The notes beneath the pieces are model-generated. The model ran no database searches. It saw only the letters and a list, made by a program, of their open reading frames with translations, and had not been told where the DNA came from. Of a DNA stretch of 64,000 nucleotides, positions 1 to 7,814 are shown piece by piece (within the stretch, counting starts at the first letter, position 1; each line of letters starts with the position of its first letter). The translations under genes were made by a program, and so were the position numbers. This DNA comes from Mycolicibacterium neoaurum VKM Ac-1815D (GTDB lineage: Bacteria; Actinomycetota; Actinomycetes; Mycobacteriales; Mycobacteriaceae): positions 5,332,001 to 5,396,000 of the forward strand of contig NC_023036.2 in the NCBI RefSeq assembly GCF_000317305.3, given 5' to 3'.

Positions 1-1
1 G

Positions 2-211
2 GGGTTGCTCATGCTGGCGACCTTCGGGCTCGAGCGCCTGGAGTCGGGCCTCGAGCGCGATACGGCGGCAGTTCGCCGCACCGACGTTCGCGAGCGCACC
101 CAACCGATCCGGCAGGCGCCGCTGGAATACGCCGGATTGCCGACTCGCCCCGCACCTGCGCGGCGGGCCAATCCGCAGTTTCCGGCGACCCGCCAGGCCA
201 ATCGTGTGTAG
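2..211 (+). CDS. C-terminal fragment of the gene preceding crp
   Basis: An open frame enters from the left edge and stops with TAG at 209-211. About 69 residues are visible. They are rich in Arg, Pro and Ala, with a charged LERLESGLERD stretch, and look like a cytoplasmic tail rather than an enzyme core. In M. tuberculosis the gene immediately before crp (Rv3675) is a small putative membrane protein read in the same direction, and the position here matches. No membrane segment lies in the visible part, so the link rests on synteny only. The true start is outside the window. Confidence 0.55.
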   Translation, partial: GLLMLATFGLERLESGLERDTAAVRRTDVRERTQPIRQAPLEYAGLPTRPAPARRANPQFPATRQANRV

Positions 212-231
212 CGTTGGCTCGTCGCCGACAT

Positions 232-274
232 GCCAACCACTAGACTGAATGCGCTAACCAGCTAGTCGGTTGGC
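232..274. promoter_or_regulatory. Inverted repeat in the crp leader region
   Basis: GCCAACCACTAG (232-243) pairs with CTAGTCGGTTGGC (262-274) apart from one bulged base, leaving an 18-nt loop. It fills most of the gap between the upstream stop (211) and the crp start (316). There is no T-run after it, so a classic terminator is unlikely. It could be a protein-binding site or an mRNA hairpin upstream of crp. Confidence 0.35.
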
Positions 275-315
275 GTGTGCATGTCATATCACTGGATGAG
301 CTTAAGAGGGGCAAC

Positions 316-990
316 GTGGACGAGATCCTGGCCAGGGCCGGAATCTTCCAAGGGGTAGAACCCACCGCGGTCGCTGCGCTGACCAAACAGCTGCAGCCCG
401 TCGACTTTCCGCGCGGACATACGGTGTTCGCCGAGGGCGAGCCCGGTGACCGGCTTTACATCATCACCTCCGGCAAGGTGAAGATCGGCCGACGTTCCCC
501 CGATGGCCGGGAGAACCTGCTGACGATCATGGGCCCGTCGGACATGTTCGGTGAGCTGTCGATCTTCGACCCGGGCCCCCGGACCTCCAGCGCCACCACC
601 ATCACCGAGGTGCGTGCGGTGTCGATGGACCGTGAGGCGCTGCGCGCCTGGATCGCCGACCGTCCCGAGATCGCCGAGCAGCTGTTGCGCGTGCTGGCCC
701 GTCGCCTGCGGCGCACCAACAACAACCTCGCCGACCTGATCTTCACCGACGTGCCCGGCCGGGTGGCCAAGCAGCTGCTGCAGCTGGCCCAGCGCTTCGG
801 CACCCAGGAAGGTGGCGCATTGCGCGTCACCCACGACCTCACCCAGGAGGAGATCGCCCAGTTGGTCGGCGCCTCCCGGGAGACCGTGAACAAGGCCCTC
901 GCCGATTTCGCCCACCGCGGGTGGATCCGGTTGGAGGGTAAGAGCGTGCTGATCAGCGATTCGGAGCGGTTGGCTCGTCGCGCACGTTAG
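316..990 (+). CDS. crp: CRP/FNR-family global regulator
   Basis: A 224-residue cAMP-receptor-type transcription factor that closely resembles M. tuberculosis Crp (Rv3676). The N-terminal cyclic-nucleotide-binding beta barrel spans about residues 15-125 and includes FGELSIFDPGPRTSS, the phosphate-binding cassette. A dimerisation helix follows, then a winged helix-turn-helix at about 150-215 (LTQEEIAQLVGASRETVNKAL). The GTG at 316 is preferred over an upstream in-frame ATG at 277 because AAGAGGGG lies about 5 nt before it and the length then equals the family's 224. The gene stands alone, convergent with the MBL gene. In mycobacteria it controls carbon metabolism, persistence genes and whiB1. 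Confidence 0.96.
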   Translation: MDEILARAGIFQGVEPTAVAALTKQLQPVDFPRGHTVFAEGEPGDRLYIITSGKVKIGRRSPDGRENLLTIMGPSDMFGELSIFDPGPRTSSATTITEVRAVSMDREALRAWIADRPEIAEQLLRVLARRLRRTNNNLADLIFTDVPGRVAKQLLQLAQRFGTQEGGALRVTHDLTQEEIAQLVGASRETVNKALADFAHRGWIRLEGKSVLISDSERLARRAR

Positions 991-1047
991 TTCTTCACCA
1001 GATTTCGGCGCGGTTTCGTTCGCTCAGCGGACGTTTCCGCGCCGAAA

Positions 1048-1830
1048 TCAGTTTCTGAGGTAGTCCAGCTGCGCCTGGGTCGACTTCTCCGCGGCGGGCC
1101 ACAGCTTCTCGTCCACATCGGTGTAGACATGCGCGACGATCTGCTTGGCCGTGGCGTCCTCCCCCAGCTCGCGCAAGGCCGCCCGGACCTGGTCGAGTCG
1201 GTCGTGCCGGTGCGCCAGATACTGCGCCGACACCTCGGCCAGGTTCGCCAGATCGGGGCCGTGCCCGGGCAGCACCCGCAGCTGACCCAGTCCCTGCAGC
1301 CGACGCAGGGAATCCAGATACGCGCCAAGGCTGCCGTCCTCGTCGTCGATGACGGTGGTGCCGCGGCCCAGCACGGTGTCGGCGGTCAGCACCGCACCCT
1401 CGACGAGGAATGACAGCGAATCGCTGGTGTGTCCCGGTGTCGCCAGCACGGTGATGCGCGTCCCCGCGGCGTCGATGACCTCACCGTCGGTCAGCGGTCC
1501 GCCGAGTCCCCGCAGGAACCCACTACCGATGGCGCGCACCACCGCGCCGGTGCGGTCGACCAGCTTGTCGATGCCGTCGGTGTGGTCACCGTGCTTGTGA
1601 CTGATGAGCACCAGCGAGATCGTGCCGAGCGCGGCGATCCGGTCGATGTGCTCGTCGTCATCGGGCCCCGGGTCGACGATCACCAGCTCGTCGCTGCCCG
1701 GCCCGCTCAACACCCAGGTGTTGGTGCCCTCCAGCGTCATCATCCCGGGGTTGTTGCACAGCAGTACCGAGGCCGACACGGTATCGGTCTGCCAGACCGG
1801 CCTCAGCTCGCCGTACGCGGGATGCTGCAA
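1048..1830 (-). CDS. MBL-fold metallo-hydrolase (Rv3677c/LACTB2 type)
   Basis: A 260-residue metallo-beta-lactamase-fold protein. The zinc motif is SHKHGDHTDG at residues 77-86, with further ligands in TPGHTSDS and VLPGHGPDL. The C-terminal helical extension is typical of the LACTB2-like branch, which includes RNases and hydrolases, so the true substrate is unknown. It is collinear with M. tuberculosis Rv3677c. The start is a TTG at 1830 with GGAGAGG 8 nt upstream; the ATG further upstream runs into an in-frame stop. It follows the RidA-like gene on the same strand and is probably co-transcribed. A 27-bp tandem duplication separates the two genes. Confidence 0.85.
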   Translation of the reverse strand: MQHPAYGELRPVWQTDTVSASVLLCNNPGMMTLEGTNTWVLSGPGSDELVIVDPGPDDDEHIDRIAALGTISLVLISHKHGDHTDGIDKLVDRTGAVVRAIGSGFLRGLGGPLTDGEVIDAAGTRITVLATPGHTSDSLSFLVEGAVLTADTVLGRGTTVIDDEDGSLGAYLDSLRRLQGLGQLRVLPGHGPDLANLAEVSAQYLAHRHDRLDQVRAALRELGEDATAKQIVAHVYTDVDEKLWPAAEKSTQAQLDYLRN

Positions 1831-1844
1831 CTACACGACCTCTC

Positions 1845-1900
1845 CACTCATGCTCGGCCGCTTACGCGACCCTCACTCATGCTCGGCCGCTTACGCGACC
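1845..1900. repeat. Tandem duplication covering the 3' end of the RidA-like gene
   Basis: A 27-bp segment containing CATGCTCGGCCGCTTACGCG occurs at 1845-1871 and again at 1874-1900, a period of 29 bp. The right copy includes the last codons and stop (TTA on the plus strand, 1891-1893) of the RidA-like gene. The left copy is a non-coding duplicate lying before the MBL start. It looks like a simple slippage or duplication event that lengthened the intergenic spacer. Confidence 0.85.
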
Positions 1901-2346
1901 TCGACGATGATCTCGACCTCGACCGGTGAGTTCCGCGGCAGTTCCGAGACCCCGACAGCGGAGCGGGCATGCGCGCCACTGTCGCCGAACACCTCGCCGA
2001 ACAGTTCGGAGGCGCCGTTGATGACACCGGGCTGTCCGTCGAAATCCTTGGCCGACGCGACGAATCCGACCACCTTGACCACCCGCACCACCGCGTCGAT
2101 GCCCACCAGCGCGTGCACCGCGGCCAGCGCGTTCAATCCGCAGAGCCGGGCCAGTTCCTTGGCGTCCTCGGCGCTGACCTCGGCGCCGACCTTGCCGGTG
2201 GCCTGCAGGGCGCCGTCACGGATCGGCAGCTGCCCCGAGGTGTAGACCAGATTGCCGGTCCGCACCGCGGGCACGTAGGCCGCCAGCGGTGCCACGACCT
2301 CGGGCAGCTCGATACCGAGCTCGGCGAGCCGCTGCGAGTGGCTCAC
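1891..2346 (-). CDS. RidA/YjgF-family protein (Rv3678c type)
   Basis: A 151-residue RidA-superfamily protein. The GNLVYTSGQLPIRDG stretch (about 31-45) and the SELPRNSPVEVEIIVEVA C-terminus fit the trimeric fold. Members deaminate reactive enamines/imines or bind small metabolites. This subgroup is larger than E. coli RidA, and its substrate is unknown. It starts with GTG in a GTGA overlap with the DUF4177 stop, so translation is probably coupled. Order DUF4177-RidA-MBL on the minus strand matches M. tuberculosis Rv3678A-Rv3678c-Rv3677c. Confidence 0.85.
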   Translation of the reverse strand: MSHSQRLAELGIELPEVVAPLAAYVPAVRTGNLVYTSGQLPIRDGALQATGKVGAEVSAEDAKELARLCGLNALAAVHALVGIDAVVRVVKVVGFVASAKDFDGQPGVINGASELFGEVFGDSGAHARSAVGVSELPRNSPVEVEIIVEVA

Positions 2347-2504
2347 TTCGGCCGCTTGAGGTACGCGACGTGCTGCTCACCGGTGGGACCGGGAAGCACC
2401 GACACCAGCTCCCAGCCATCCGAGCCCCACTGGTCGAGAATCTGTTTGGTGGCGTGCGTCAGCAACGGCACGGTGGCGTACTCCCAACGGCTCACTTCAG
2501 TCAT
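2343..2504 (-). CDS. DUF4177 small protein
   Basis: A 53-residue protein, MTEVSRWEYATVPLLTHATK onwards, with the DUF4177 signature WEYA...DQWGSDGWELVSV. No membrane segment or enzyme motif is present. It heads a three-gene minus-strand unit and overlaps the next start by 4 bp. The ATG at 2504 has a TAAGCT hexamer 7 nt upstream (2512-2517) and no Shine-Dalgarno, so it is likely leaderless. The much longer open frame that continues upstream through the opposite-strand ATPase is a shadow. Function unknown. Confidence 0.75.
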   Translation of the reverse strand: MTEVSRWEYATVPLLTHATKQILDQWGSDGWELVSVLPGPTGEQHVAYLKRPK

Positions 2505-2511
2505 GACGCAG

Positions 2512-2546
2512 AGCTTATCCGCCGACGCTCCCGCGATGGATAGCAT
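2512..2546. promoter_or_regulatory. Divergent leaderless promoters
   Basis: The 48-bp gap between the DUF4177 gene and the first ATPase carries two -10-like hexamers. TAAGCT on the minus strand (2512-2517) is 7 nt before the DUF4177 ATG. TAGCAT on the plus strand (2541-2546) is 6 nt before the GTG of the ATPase. Neither gene has a Shine-Dalgarno, so transcription probably starts at or beside each start codon. Confidence 0.5.
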
Positions 2547-2552
2547 GCAGGC

Positions 2553-3590
2553 GTGGAACATGCATCCGACGACCGCAGGCCGGTCGGCTGGCCGTCCCGC
2601 CTGACGAAGGCCCGTCTGCACTTCGTCACCGGTAAAGGTGGTACCGGCAAGTCGACCATCGCCGCGGCGCTGGCGCTCTCGCTGGCCGCCGGAGGCCGCA
2701 AGGTGTTGTTGGTGGAGGTCGAGGGACGCCAGGGCATCGCCCAACTCTTCGACGTGCCGCCGCTGCCCTATGAGGAGGTCAAGATCGCGACCGCCGAGGG
2801 CGGCGGCCAGGTCAACGCCCTGGCCATCGACACCGAGGCCGCGTTCCTCGAGTACCTCGACATGTTCTACAACCTGGGCATCGCCGGACGCGCGATGCGC
2901 CGTATCGGGGCCGTCGAGTTCGCCACGACGATCGCCCCTGGCCTGCGTGATGTGCTGCTGACCGGAAAGATCAAGGAGCTCGTCGTCCGCTCCGACAATC
3001 CGGCCAAGACGGCCAAATCCGGCCAGAGCGCCTACGACGCGATCGTGGTCGACGCGCCCCCGACCGGTCGCATCTCCCGATTCCTCGATGTCACCAAGGC
3101 GGTGTCCGAACTGGCCAAGGGCGGACCGGTGCACTCCCAGGCGGAAGGCGTGGTGAAGATCCTGCATTCCGATCTGACCGCGATCCATCTGGTGACCCTG
3201 CTGGAGGCGCTGCCGGTCCAGGAGACCATCGAGGCGATCGCCGAACTGCGGGAGCTCGAGCTGCCGATCGGCAGCGTCATCGTCAACCGCAACATCCCGT
3301 CGTATCTGTCCCAGGACGACCTCACCAGGGCGGCCGAGGGAGATCTCGACGCCGAGACCATCCGTGCGGATCTGGGCTCTGCCGGAATCACCTTGGCCGA
3401 CGACGATTTCGCGGGCCTGCTGACCGAGTCCATCCAGCACGCCACCCGGATCGCCGCCCGCGCCGAGAGTGCCGAGTTGCTCGAAGAGCTCGACGTGGCC
3501 CGACTGCAGCTGCCGGCCATCGCCGACGGTGTCGATCTGGGCAGCCTCTATGAACTGGCCGAAGCACTTGCCGCCCAAGGAGTGCGATGA
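2553..3590 (+). CDS. ArsA/GET3-family ATPase, first of a pair (Rv3679 type)
   Basis: A 345-residue P-loop ATPase of the arsenite/tail-anchor targeting family. The deviant Walker A is GKGGTGKS (residues about 27-34), with a switch DAPPTGR motif later. Its ortholog Rv3679 and the neighbour Rv3680 form a paired ATPase in mycobacteria that M. tuberculosis studies place at the envelope and link to resistance to toxic compounds; no arsenite metal-site cysteines are visible here. The GTG at 2553 follows TAGCAT by 6 nt and appears leaderless. The next ATPase begins 33 bp downstream, so the two should be co-transcribed. Confidence 0.88.
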   Translation: MEHASDDRRPVGWPSRLTKARLHFVTGKGGTGKSTIAAALALSLAAGGRKVLLVEVEGRQGIAQLFDVPPLPYEEVKIATAEGGGQVNALAIDTEAAFLEYLDMFYNLGIAGRAMRRIGAVEFATTIAPGLRDVLLTGKIKELVVRSDNPAKTAKSGQSAYDAIVVDAPPTGRISRFLDVTKAVSELAKGGPVHSQAEGVVKILHSDLTAIHLVTLLEALPVQETIEAIAELRELELPIGSVIVNRNIPSYLSQDDLTRAAEGDLDAETIRADLGSAGITLADDDFAGLLTESIQHATRIAARAESAELLEELDVARLQLPAIADGVDLGSLYELAEALAAQGVR

Positions 3591-3623
3591 GCGCTCGCTC
3601 GAAGAGCCGAAGGAACAGCTGAT

Positions 3624-4745
3624 ATGAGCACTTCTCCTGCTGCCCTCGATCTGGGCGCCGTCCTCGGCGATACCAGCAACCGGGTCATCGTGTGCTGCGG
3701 TGCCGGTGGTGTCGGCAAGACCACCACGGCCGCCGCGATGGCGCTGCGCGCCGCCGAGATGGGGCGCACGGTCGTCGTGCTCACCATCGACCCGGCAAAG
3801 CGACTGGCCCAGGCGCTGGGCATCGAGAGCCTCGGCAACAATCCGCAGCGGGTTCCGCTGGCCCCCGAGGTGACCGGTGAGTTGCACGCGATGATGCTCG
3901 ACATGCGCCGCACCTTCGACGAGATGGTGGTGCAGTACTCGGGCCCCGGGGTCGCCGATTCGATTCTGGAGAACCAGTTCTACCAAACGGTCGCAACGTC
4001 TCTGGCCGGCACGCAGGAGTACATGGCCATGGAGAAACTCGGCCAGCTGTTGGCCGAGGACAAATGGGACCTGGTGGTGGTGGACACGCCGCCGTCACGC
4101 AACGCGCTGGACTTCCTGGACGCCCCGAAACGGCTGGGCAGCTTCATGGACAGCCGGCTCTGGCGGATGCTGCTGGCGCCGGGCCGCGGCATCGGGCGCA
4201 TCGTCACCGGCGCGGTGGGCCTGGCCATGAAGGGCATGTCGACGGTGCTGGGCTCCCAGATGCTTTCCGACGCCGCAGGATTCGTGCAGTCACTGGATGC
4301 GACGTTCGGTGGGTTCCGGGAGAAGGCCGACCGCACCTACGACTTGTTGAAGCGACGCGGTACCCAGTTCGTCGTCGTATCGGCCGCCGAGCCGGATGCT
4401 CTTCGCGAGGCGTCGTTCTTCGTCGACCGACTCTCCAGCGAGAACATGCCGCTGGCGGGTTTGATCCTCAACCGCACCCATCCGACGCTGTGCAATCTGG
4501 CTGCCGACAAGGCCACCGAGGCCGCCGCGGCGATCGACACGACCAAGGGTGAGGGCAACGTGAGTTCGGCGGTGCTGCGGGTTCACGCGGCGCGGGCGGC
4601 GACGGCCAAACGGGAGGTGCGACTGCTGTCGCGGTTCACCGGGGCCAACCCACACGTAGCGATCGTCGGCGTGCCGTCGCTGCCGTTCGATGTGTCCGAC
4701 CTGGAGGCACTGCGCGCCATCGGTGATCAGCTGACGGGCAGCTGA
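3624..4745 (+). CDS. ArsA/GET3-family ATPase, second of a pair (Rv3680 type)
   Basis: A 373-residue companion of the preceding ATPase. It has the Walker A CGAGGVGKTTT (about 25-35), the DPAKRLAQALG switch region and VVDTPPSRNALDFLDAP. The middle segment (WRMLLAPGRGIGRIVTGAVG..MKGMSTVLG) is rich in hydrophobic and Met residues, as in the GET3 client-binding region. It probably acts as a heterodimer with the upstream protein. ATG at 3624 has GAAGGAAC about 8 nt before it. It is convergent with whiB4 across a 24-bp gap. Confidence 0.88.
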   Translation: MSTSPAALDLGAVLGDTSNRVIVCCGAGGVGKTTTAAAMALRAAEMGRTVVVLTIDPAKRLAQALGIESLGNNPQRVPLAPEVTGELHAMMLDMRRTFDEMVVQYSGPGVADSILENQFYQTVATSLAGTQEYMAMEKLGQLLAEDKWDLVVVDTPPSRNALDFLDAPKRLGSFMDSRLWRMLLAPGRGIGRIVTGAVGLAMKGMSTVLGSQMLSDAAGFVQSLDATFGGFREKADRTYDLLKRRGTQFVVVSAAEPDALREASFFVDRLSSENMPLAGLILNRTHPTLCNLAADKATEAAAAIDTTKGEGNVSSAVLRVHAARAATAKREVRLLSRFTGANPHVAIVGVPSLPFDVSDLEALRAIGDQLTGS

Positions 4746-4769
4746 TCGATCCGACGGCGGGCGAACCGC

Positions 4770-5129
4770 TCAGACCGCGCTGCGGTGCTTGCGCTGAGCG
4801 GCGAAGAAGTCGGCCCACGAGACGACCTCGGGGTGCTGCTTGAGCAGCGCGCGGCGCTGACGCTCGGTCATGCCGCCCCAGACACCGAACTCGACGCGGT
4901 TGTCCAGCGCATCGGCGCCGCATTCCGCGATGACCGGGCAGTGCCGGCAGATGACCGCCGCTTTTCGCTGAGCGGCGCCCCGGACGAACAGTTCGTCGGG
5001 ATCGGCCTGGCGGCAACGGGCCTGCGAGACCCACGCGATGCGGGCCTCGGCCTCGGCTCCCGGAGTGGCCGTCGGGGCGTGCGTTGCTGCACTCCTATAC
5101 GTGGCAGACGATGTAACCGACACCTGCAT
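4770..5129 (-). CDS. whiB4: WhiB-family iron-sulfur redox regulator WhiB4
   Basis: A 119-residue Wbl protein with the four cluster cysteines at 39, 61, 64 and 70 (ARCRQ, CRHC, AEC), then the GVWGGMTERQRRALL turn and basic DNA-contact tail. ICRHCPVIAECGADALDNRVEFG and QHPEVVSWADF match WhiB4 better than other WhiB types. In M. tuberculosis WhiB4 is an oxygen-sensitive 4Fe-4S sensor that condenses DNA under oxidative stress and sits beside the ATPase pair, as here. ATG at 5129 has AAAGGGG just upstream. Confidence 0.92.
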   Translation of the reverse strand: MQVSVTSSATYRSAATHAPTATPGAEAEARIAWVSQARCRQADPDELFVRGAAQRKAAVICRHCPVIAECGADALDNRVEFGVWGGMTERQRRALLKQHPEVVSWADFFAAQRKHRSAV

Positions 5130-5335
5130 TCCCCTTTACTCCGACCCCTGTTAAGCGTGTGTAATCTGCGCCACATTGCGTCAGGAGTGTTACCTGAATC
5201 GCATTGTGTGTTCAAGCTAGGTGGTAGAGGGGCTTTTACGCAACAGTCAGATCACACTTTTTTGGGACGACCGTGCAGTCCGCCGCTCAGAACGCCGGAA
5301 ATGGCAGCCCGAGGGGCCCGATTGGACCCGCTGGC

Positions 5336-5341
5336 TACGCT
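5336..5341 (+). promoter_or_regulatory. -10-like element of ponA2
   Basis: TACGCT is followed by 7 nt and then the ponA2 ATG. There is no Shine-Dalgarno, which suggests a leaderless transcript. The rest of the whiB4-ponA2 gap (5130-5335) is A/T-richer and holds no gene I can support. Confidence 0.4.
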
Positions 5342-5348
5342 GTAACCC

Positions 5349-7793
5349 ATGTCCGACCAGCCCCAGCGCCGACCACCGGTACCGGTGACGGTCATCAAGC
5401 TGATGTGGTGCTGCCTGCTGGCCGCCGTGATCGCCGCCGGGTTGATGTTTCCTGTCGTCGGCGGTATCGGTTTGATGTCCAACCGCGCCTCCGATGTGGT
5501 TGCCAACGGCTCGGCCCAACTGGTCGAGGGTGATATCCCCGCGGTGTCGACGATGACCGACTCGCAGGGCAACCCGATCGCCTGGCTCTACACCCAGCGC
5601 CGGTTCGAGGTGCCCAGCGAGCAGATCGCCAACACCATGAAGCTGGCCATCGTGTCCATCGAGGACAAGCGGTTCGCCGAGCACAACGGCGTGGACTGGC
5701 AGGGCACCCTGACGGGCCTGTCGGGTTACCTGTCCGGCAACCTGGACACCCGAGGTGGTTCGACCATCGAGCAGCAGTACGTGAAGAACTACCAGCTGCT
5801 GGTGGTCGCCCAGACCGATGCCGAGAAGCGCGCGGCCATCGAGACCACGCCGGCCCGCAAGCTGCGCGAGATCCGGATGGCCCTGACCCTGGACAAGACG
5901 CTGACCAAACCGGAGATCCTCACCAGGTATCTGAACCTGGTCTCCTTCGGTAACGGCGCCTTCGGCGTGCAGGACGCCGCCCAGACCTATTTCGGCGTCA
6001 ACGCAAGCGAGCTGAACTGGCAGCAGGCCGCACTGCTGGCCGGCATGGTGCAGTCCACCAGCGTGCTCAACCCGTACACCAATCCCGAGGGCGCACTGGC
6101 TCGCCGCAATGTCGTGCTGGACACCATGATCGAGAATGTCCCGCAGGAGGCCGAGGCGCTACGCGCGGCCCGTGAGCAGCCCCTCGGAGTGCTCCCGCAG
6201 CCCAAGGAGCTGCCCCGTGGCTGCATCGCCGCCGGGGACCGCGCGTTCTTCTGCGACTACGCGCTGGACTACCTGGCGCGCGCCGGGTTGAGCAAGGATC
6301 AGGTCGCCAAGGGCGGATATCTGATCAAGACCACCCTGGACCCCAACGTGCAGGCCACGGTCAAGAACGCGGTCAACCAATTCGCTCCCGCCGACACCGC
6401 CGGGGTGGCCAGCGTCATGAGCGTGATCCGGCCGGGCAAGGAAGCGCACCCGGTGCTCGCGATGGCCAGCAACCGCACCTACGGACTCAACACCGAGGCC
6501 GGCGAAACCATGCAGCCGCAACCCTTCTCGCTGGCCGGCAACGGCGCCGGGTCGGTGTTCAAGATCTTCACCGTCGCCGCCGCCATGGAGATGGGCATGG
6601 GCATCAACAGCCAGTTGCCCGTGCCCGCGGCGTTCCAGGCCAAGGGCCTGGGTAGCAGCAGCTCGCCGGGATGCCCGCCGGCCACCTGGTGCGTCCGCAA
6701 CGCCGGTGGCTACCGCGACTCGATGAGCGTCACCGACGCGCTGGCCACCTCGCCGAACACCGCCTTCGCCAAGCTGATCTCCCAGATCGGCGTGCAGCGG
6801 GCCGTCGACATGGCGGTCCGGTTGGGCCTGCGCTCGTATGCGCTGCCGGGTACCGCCCGCGACTATGACCCGGAGAGCAACGAGAGCCTCGCCGATTTCG
6901 TGAAGCGGCAGAACATCGGATCGTTCACCCTCGGCCCGATCGAGGTCAACGGCCTCGAGCTGTCCAACGTCGCCGCGACGCTCGCCTCGGGCGGGGTGTG
7001 GTGCCCGCCGAACCCGATCGCCCAGGTCTTCGACCGGCACGGCAACGAGGTCGCGGTGACCACCGAGACCTGTGAGCAGGTCGTGCCCGAGGGGTTGGCC
7101 AACACCCTGGCCAATGCGATGAGCGAGGACGACAGGGGCTCGGGTACCGCGGCCGGAGCCGCCGGCTCGGCGGGGTGGAACCTGCCGATGTCGGGCAAGA
7201 CCGGCACCACCGAGTCCAACCGCTCCTCGGCCTTCCTGGGGTTCACCAGCGAGTTCGCCGCCGCCAACTACATCTACGACGATTCGACCCAGCCCAGCGA
7301 GTTGTGCTCGTTCCCGTTGCGGCAGTGTGGTTCCGGCAACCTCTTCGGCGGTAACGAGCCCGCCCGCACCTGGTTCACCGCGATGAAACCGCTGACACCG
7401 GACACCGTGGTGCTGCCGCCGACGGATCCGCGTTATGTCGACGGTGGTCCGGGATCGCGGGTGCCCAGCGTCGCCGGGATGGATGTGAGCATGGCGCGGG
7501 ACCGGCTGCGCGCCGCCGGTTTCCAGGTCGCCGATCAGCCGACCGAGGTGAATTCCGGATCTCCGCGCGGCGCCGTGGTCGGCACCTCGCCGACCGGGCA
7601 GACCATTCCGGGATCGATCATCACCATTCTGACCAGTAACGGCATCCCGCCGGCACCCCCGCCACCACCGGCAGGCATCCCGGGACTGCCGCCGATGGTG
7701 GGGTCCACGGTGGTTCAGATTCCGGGTCTGCCACCGATCACCGTGCCGGTGCTCGGACCGCCCCCGCCACCGGCACCACCGCCGCCACCGTGA
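5349..7793 (+). CDS. ponA2: Class A penicillin-binding protein PonA2
   Basis: An 814-residue bifunctional peptidoglycan synthase. One N-terminal membrane anchor lies at about 14-40. The GT51 transglycosylase domain shows the catalytic glutamate in VSIEDKRF (E105) and GGSTIEQQ (137-143). The transpeptidase has S402-V-F-K405, S468-P-N470 and K617-T-G619. One PASTA repeat lies at about 702-762 (VPSVAGMDVSMARDRLRAAG), followed by a Pro-rich tail. This architecture and the whiB4 neighbour identify PonA2 (Rv3682). It acts outside the membrane in cell-wall synthesis, notably under stress or non-replicating conditions. Confidence 0.95.
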   Translation: MSDQPQRRPPVPVTVIKLMWCCLLAAVIAAGLMFPVVGGIGLMSNRASDVVANGSAQLVEGDIPAVSTMTDSQGNPIAWLYTQRRFEVPSEQIANTMKLAIVSIEDKRFAEHNGVDWQGTLTGLSGYLSGNLDTRGGSTIEQQYVKNYQLLVVAQTDAEKRAAIETTPARKLREIRMALTLDKTLTKPEILTRYLNLVSFGNGAFGVQDAAQTYFGVNASELNWQQAALLAGMVQSTSVLNPYTNPEGALARRNVVLDTMIENVPQEAEALRAAREQPLGVLPQPKELPRGCIAAGDRAFFCDYALDYLARAGLSKDQVAKGGYLIKTTLDPNVQATVKNAVNQFAPADTAGVASVMSVIRPGKEAHPVLAMASNRTYGLNTEAGETMQPQPFSLAGNGAGSVFKIFTVAAAMEMGMGINSQLPVPAAFQAKGLGSSSSPGCPPATWCVRNAGGYRDSMSVTDALATSPNTAFAKLISQIGVQRAVDMAVRLGLRSYALPGTARDYDPESNESLADFVKRQNIGSFTLGPIEVNGLELSNVAATLASGGVWCPPNPIAQVFDRHGNEVAVTTETCEQVVPEGLANTLANAMSEDDRGSGTAAGAAGSAGWNLPMSGKTGTTESNRSSAFLGFTSEFAAANYIYDDSTQPSELCSFPLRQCGSGNLFGGNEPARTWFTAMKPLTPDTVVLPPTDPRYVDGGPGSRVPSVAGMDVSMARDRLRAAGFQVADQPTEVNSGSPRGAVVGTSPTGQTIPGSIITILTSNGIPPAPPPPPAGIPGLPPMVGSTVVQIPGLPPITVPVLGPPPPPAPPPPP

Positions 7794-7802
7794 TCTGGTG
7801 AG

Positions 7803-7808
7803 TAAACT
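7803..7808 (+). promoter_or_regulatory. -10-like element of the metallophosphoesterase gene
   Basis: TAAACT is followed by exactly 6 nt and then the ATG at 7815, with no ribosome binding site between. This fits a leaderless start in the 21-bp gap after ponA2. Confidence 0.45.
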
Positions 7809-7814
7809 GCTGCC

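Noticed and set aside
274..291. CRP autoregulation site (TGTGC-N8-TCACT) upstream of crp
   Set aside because: The half-sites are 8 bp apart rather than 6 and both carry mismatches.
1604..2245. Plus-strand Ser/Thr-rich open frame opposite the MBL and RidA-like genes
   Set aside because: It is antisense to two recognised proteins, and its composition reflects the complementary strand only.
5158..5175. CRP-like TGTG-N10-CACA in the whiB4-ponA2 gap
   Set aside because: The spacing is two bases too long for the consensus, and the flanking bases do not match.
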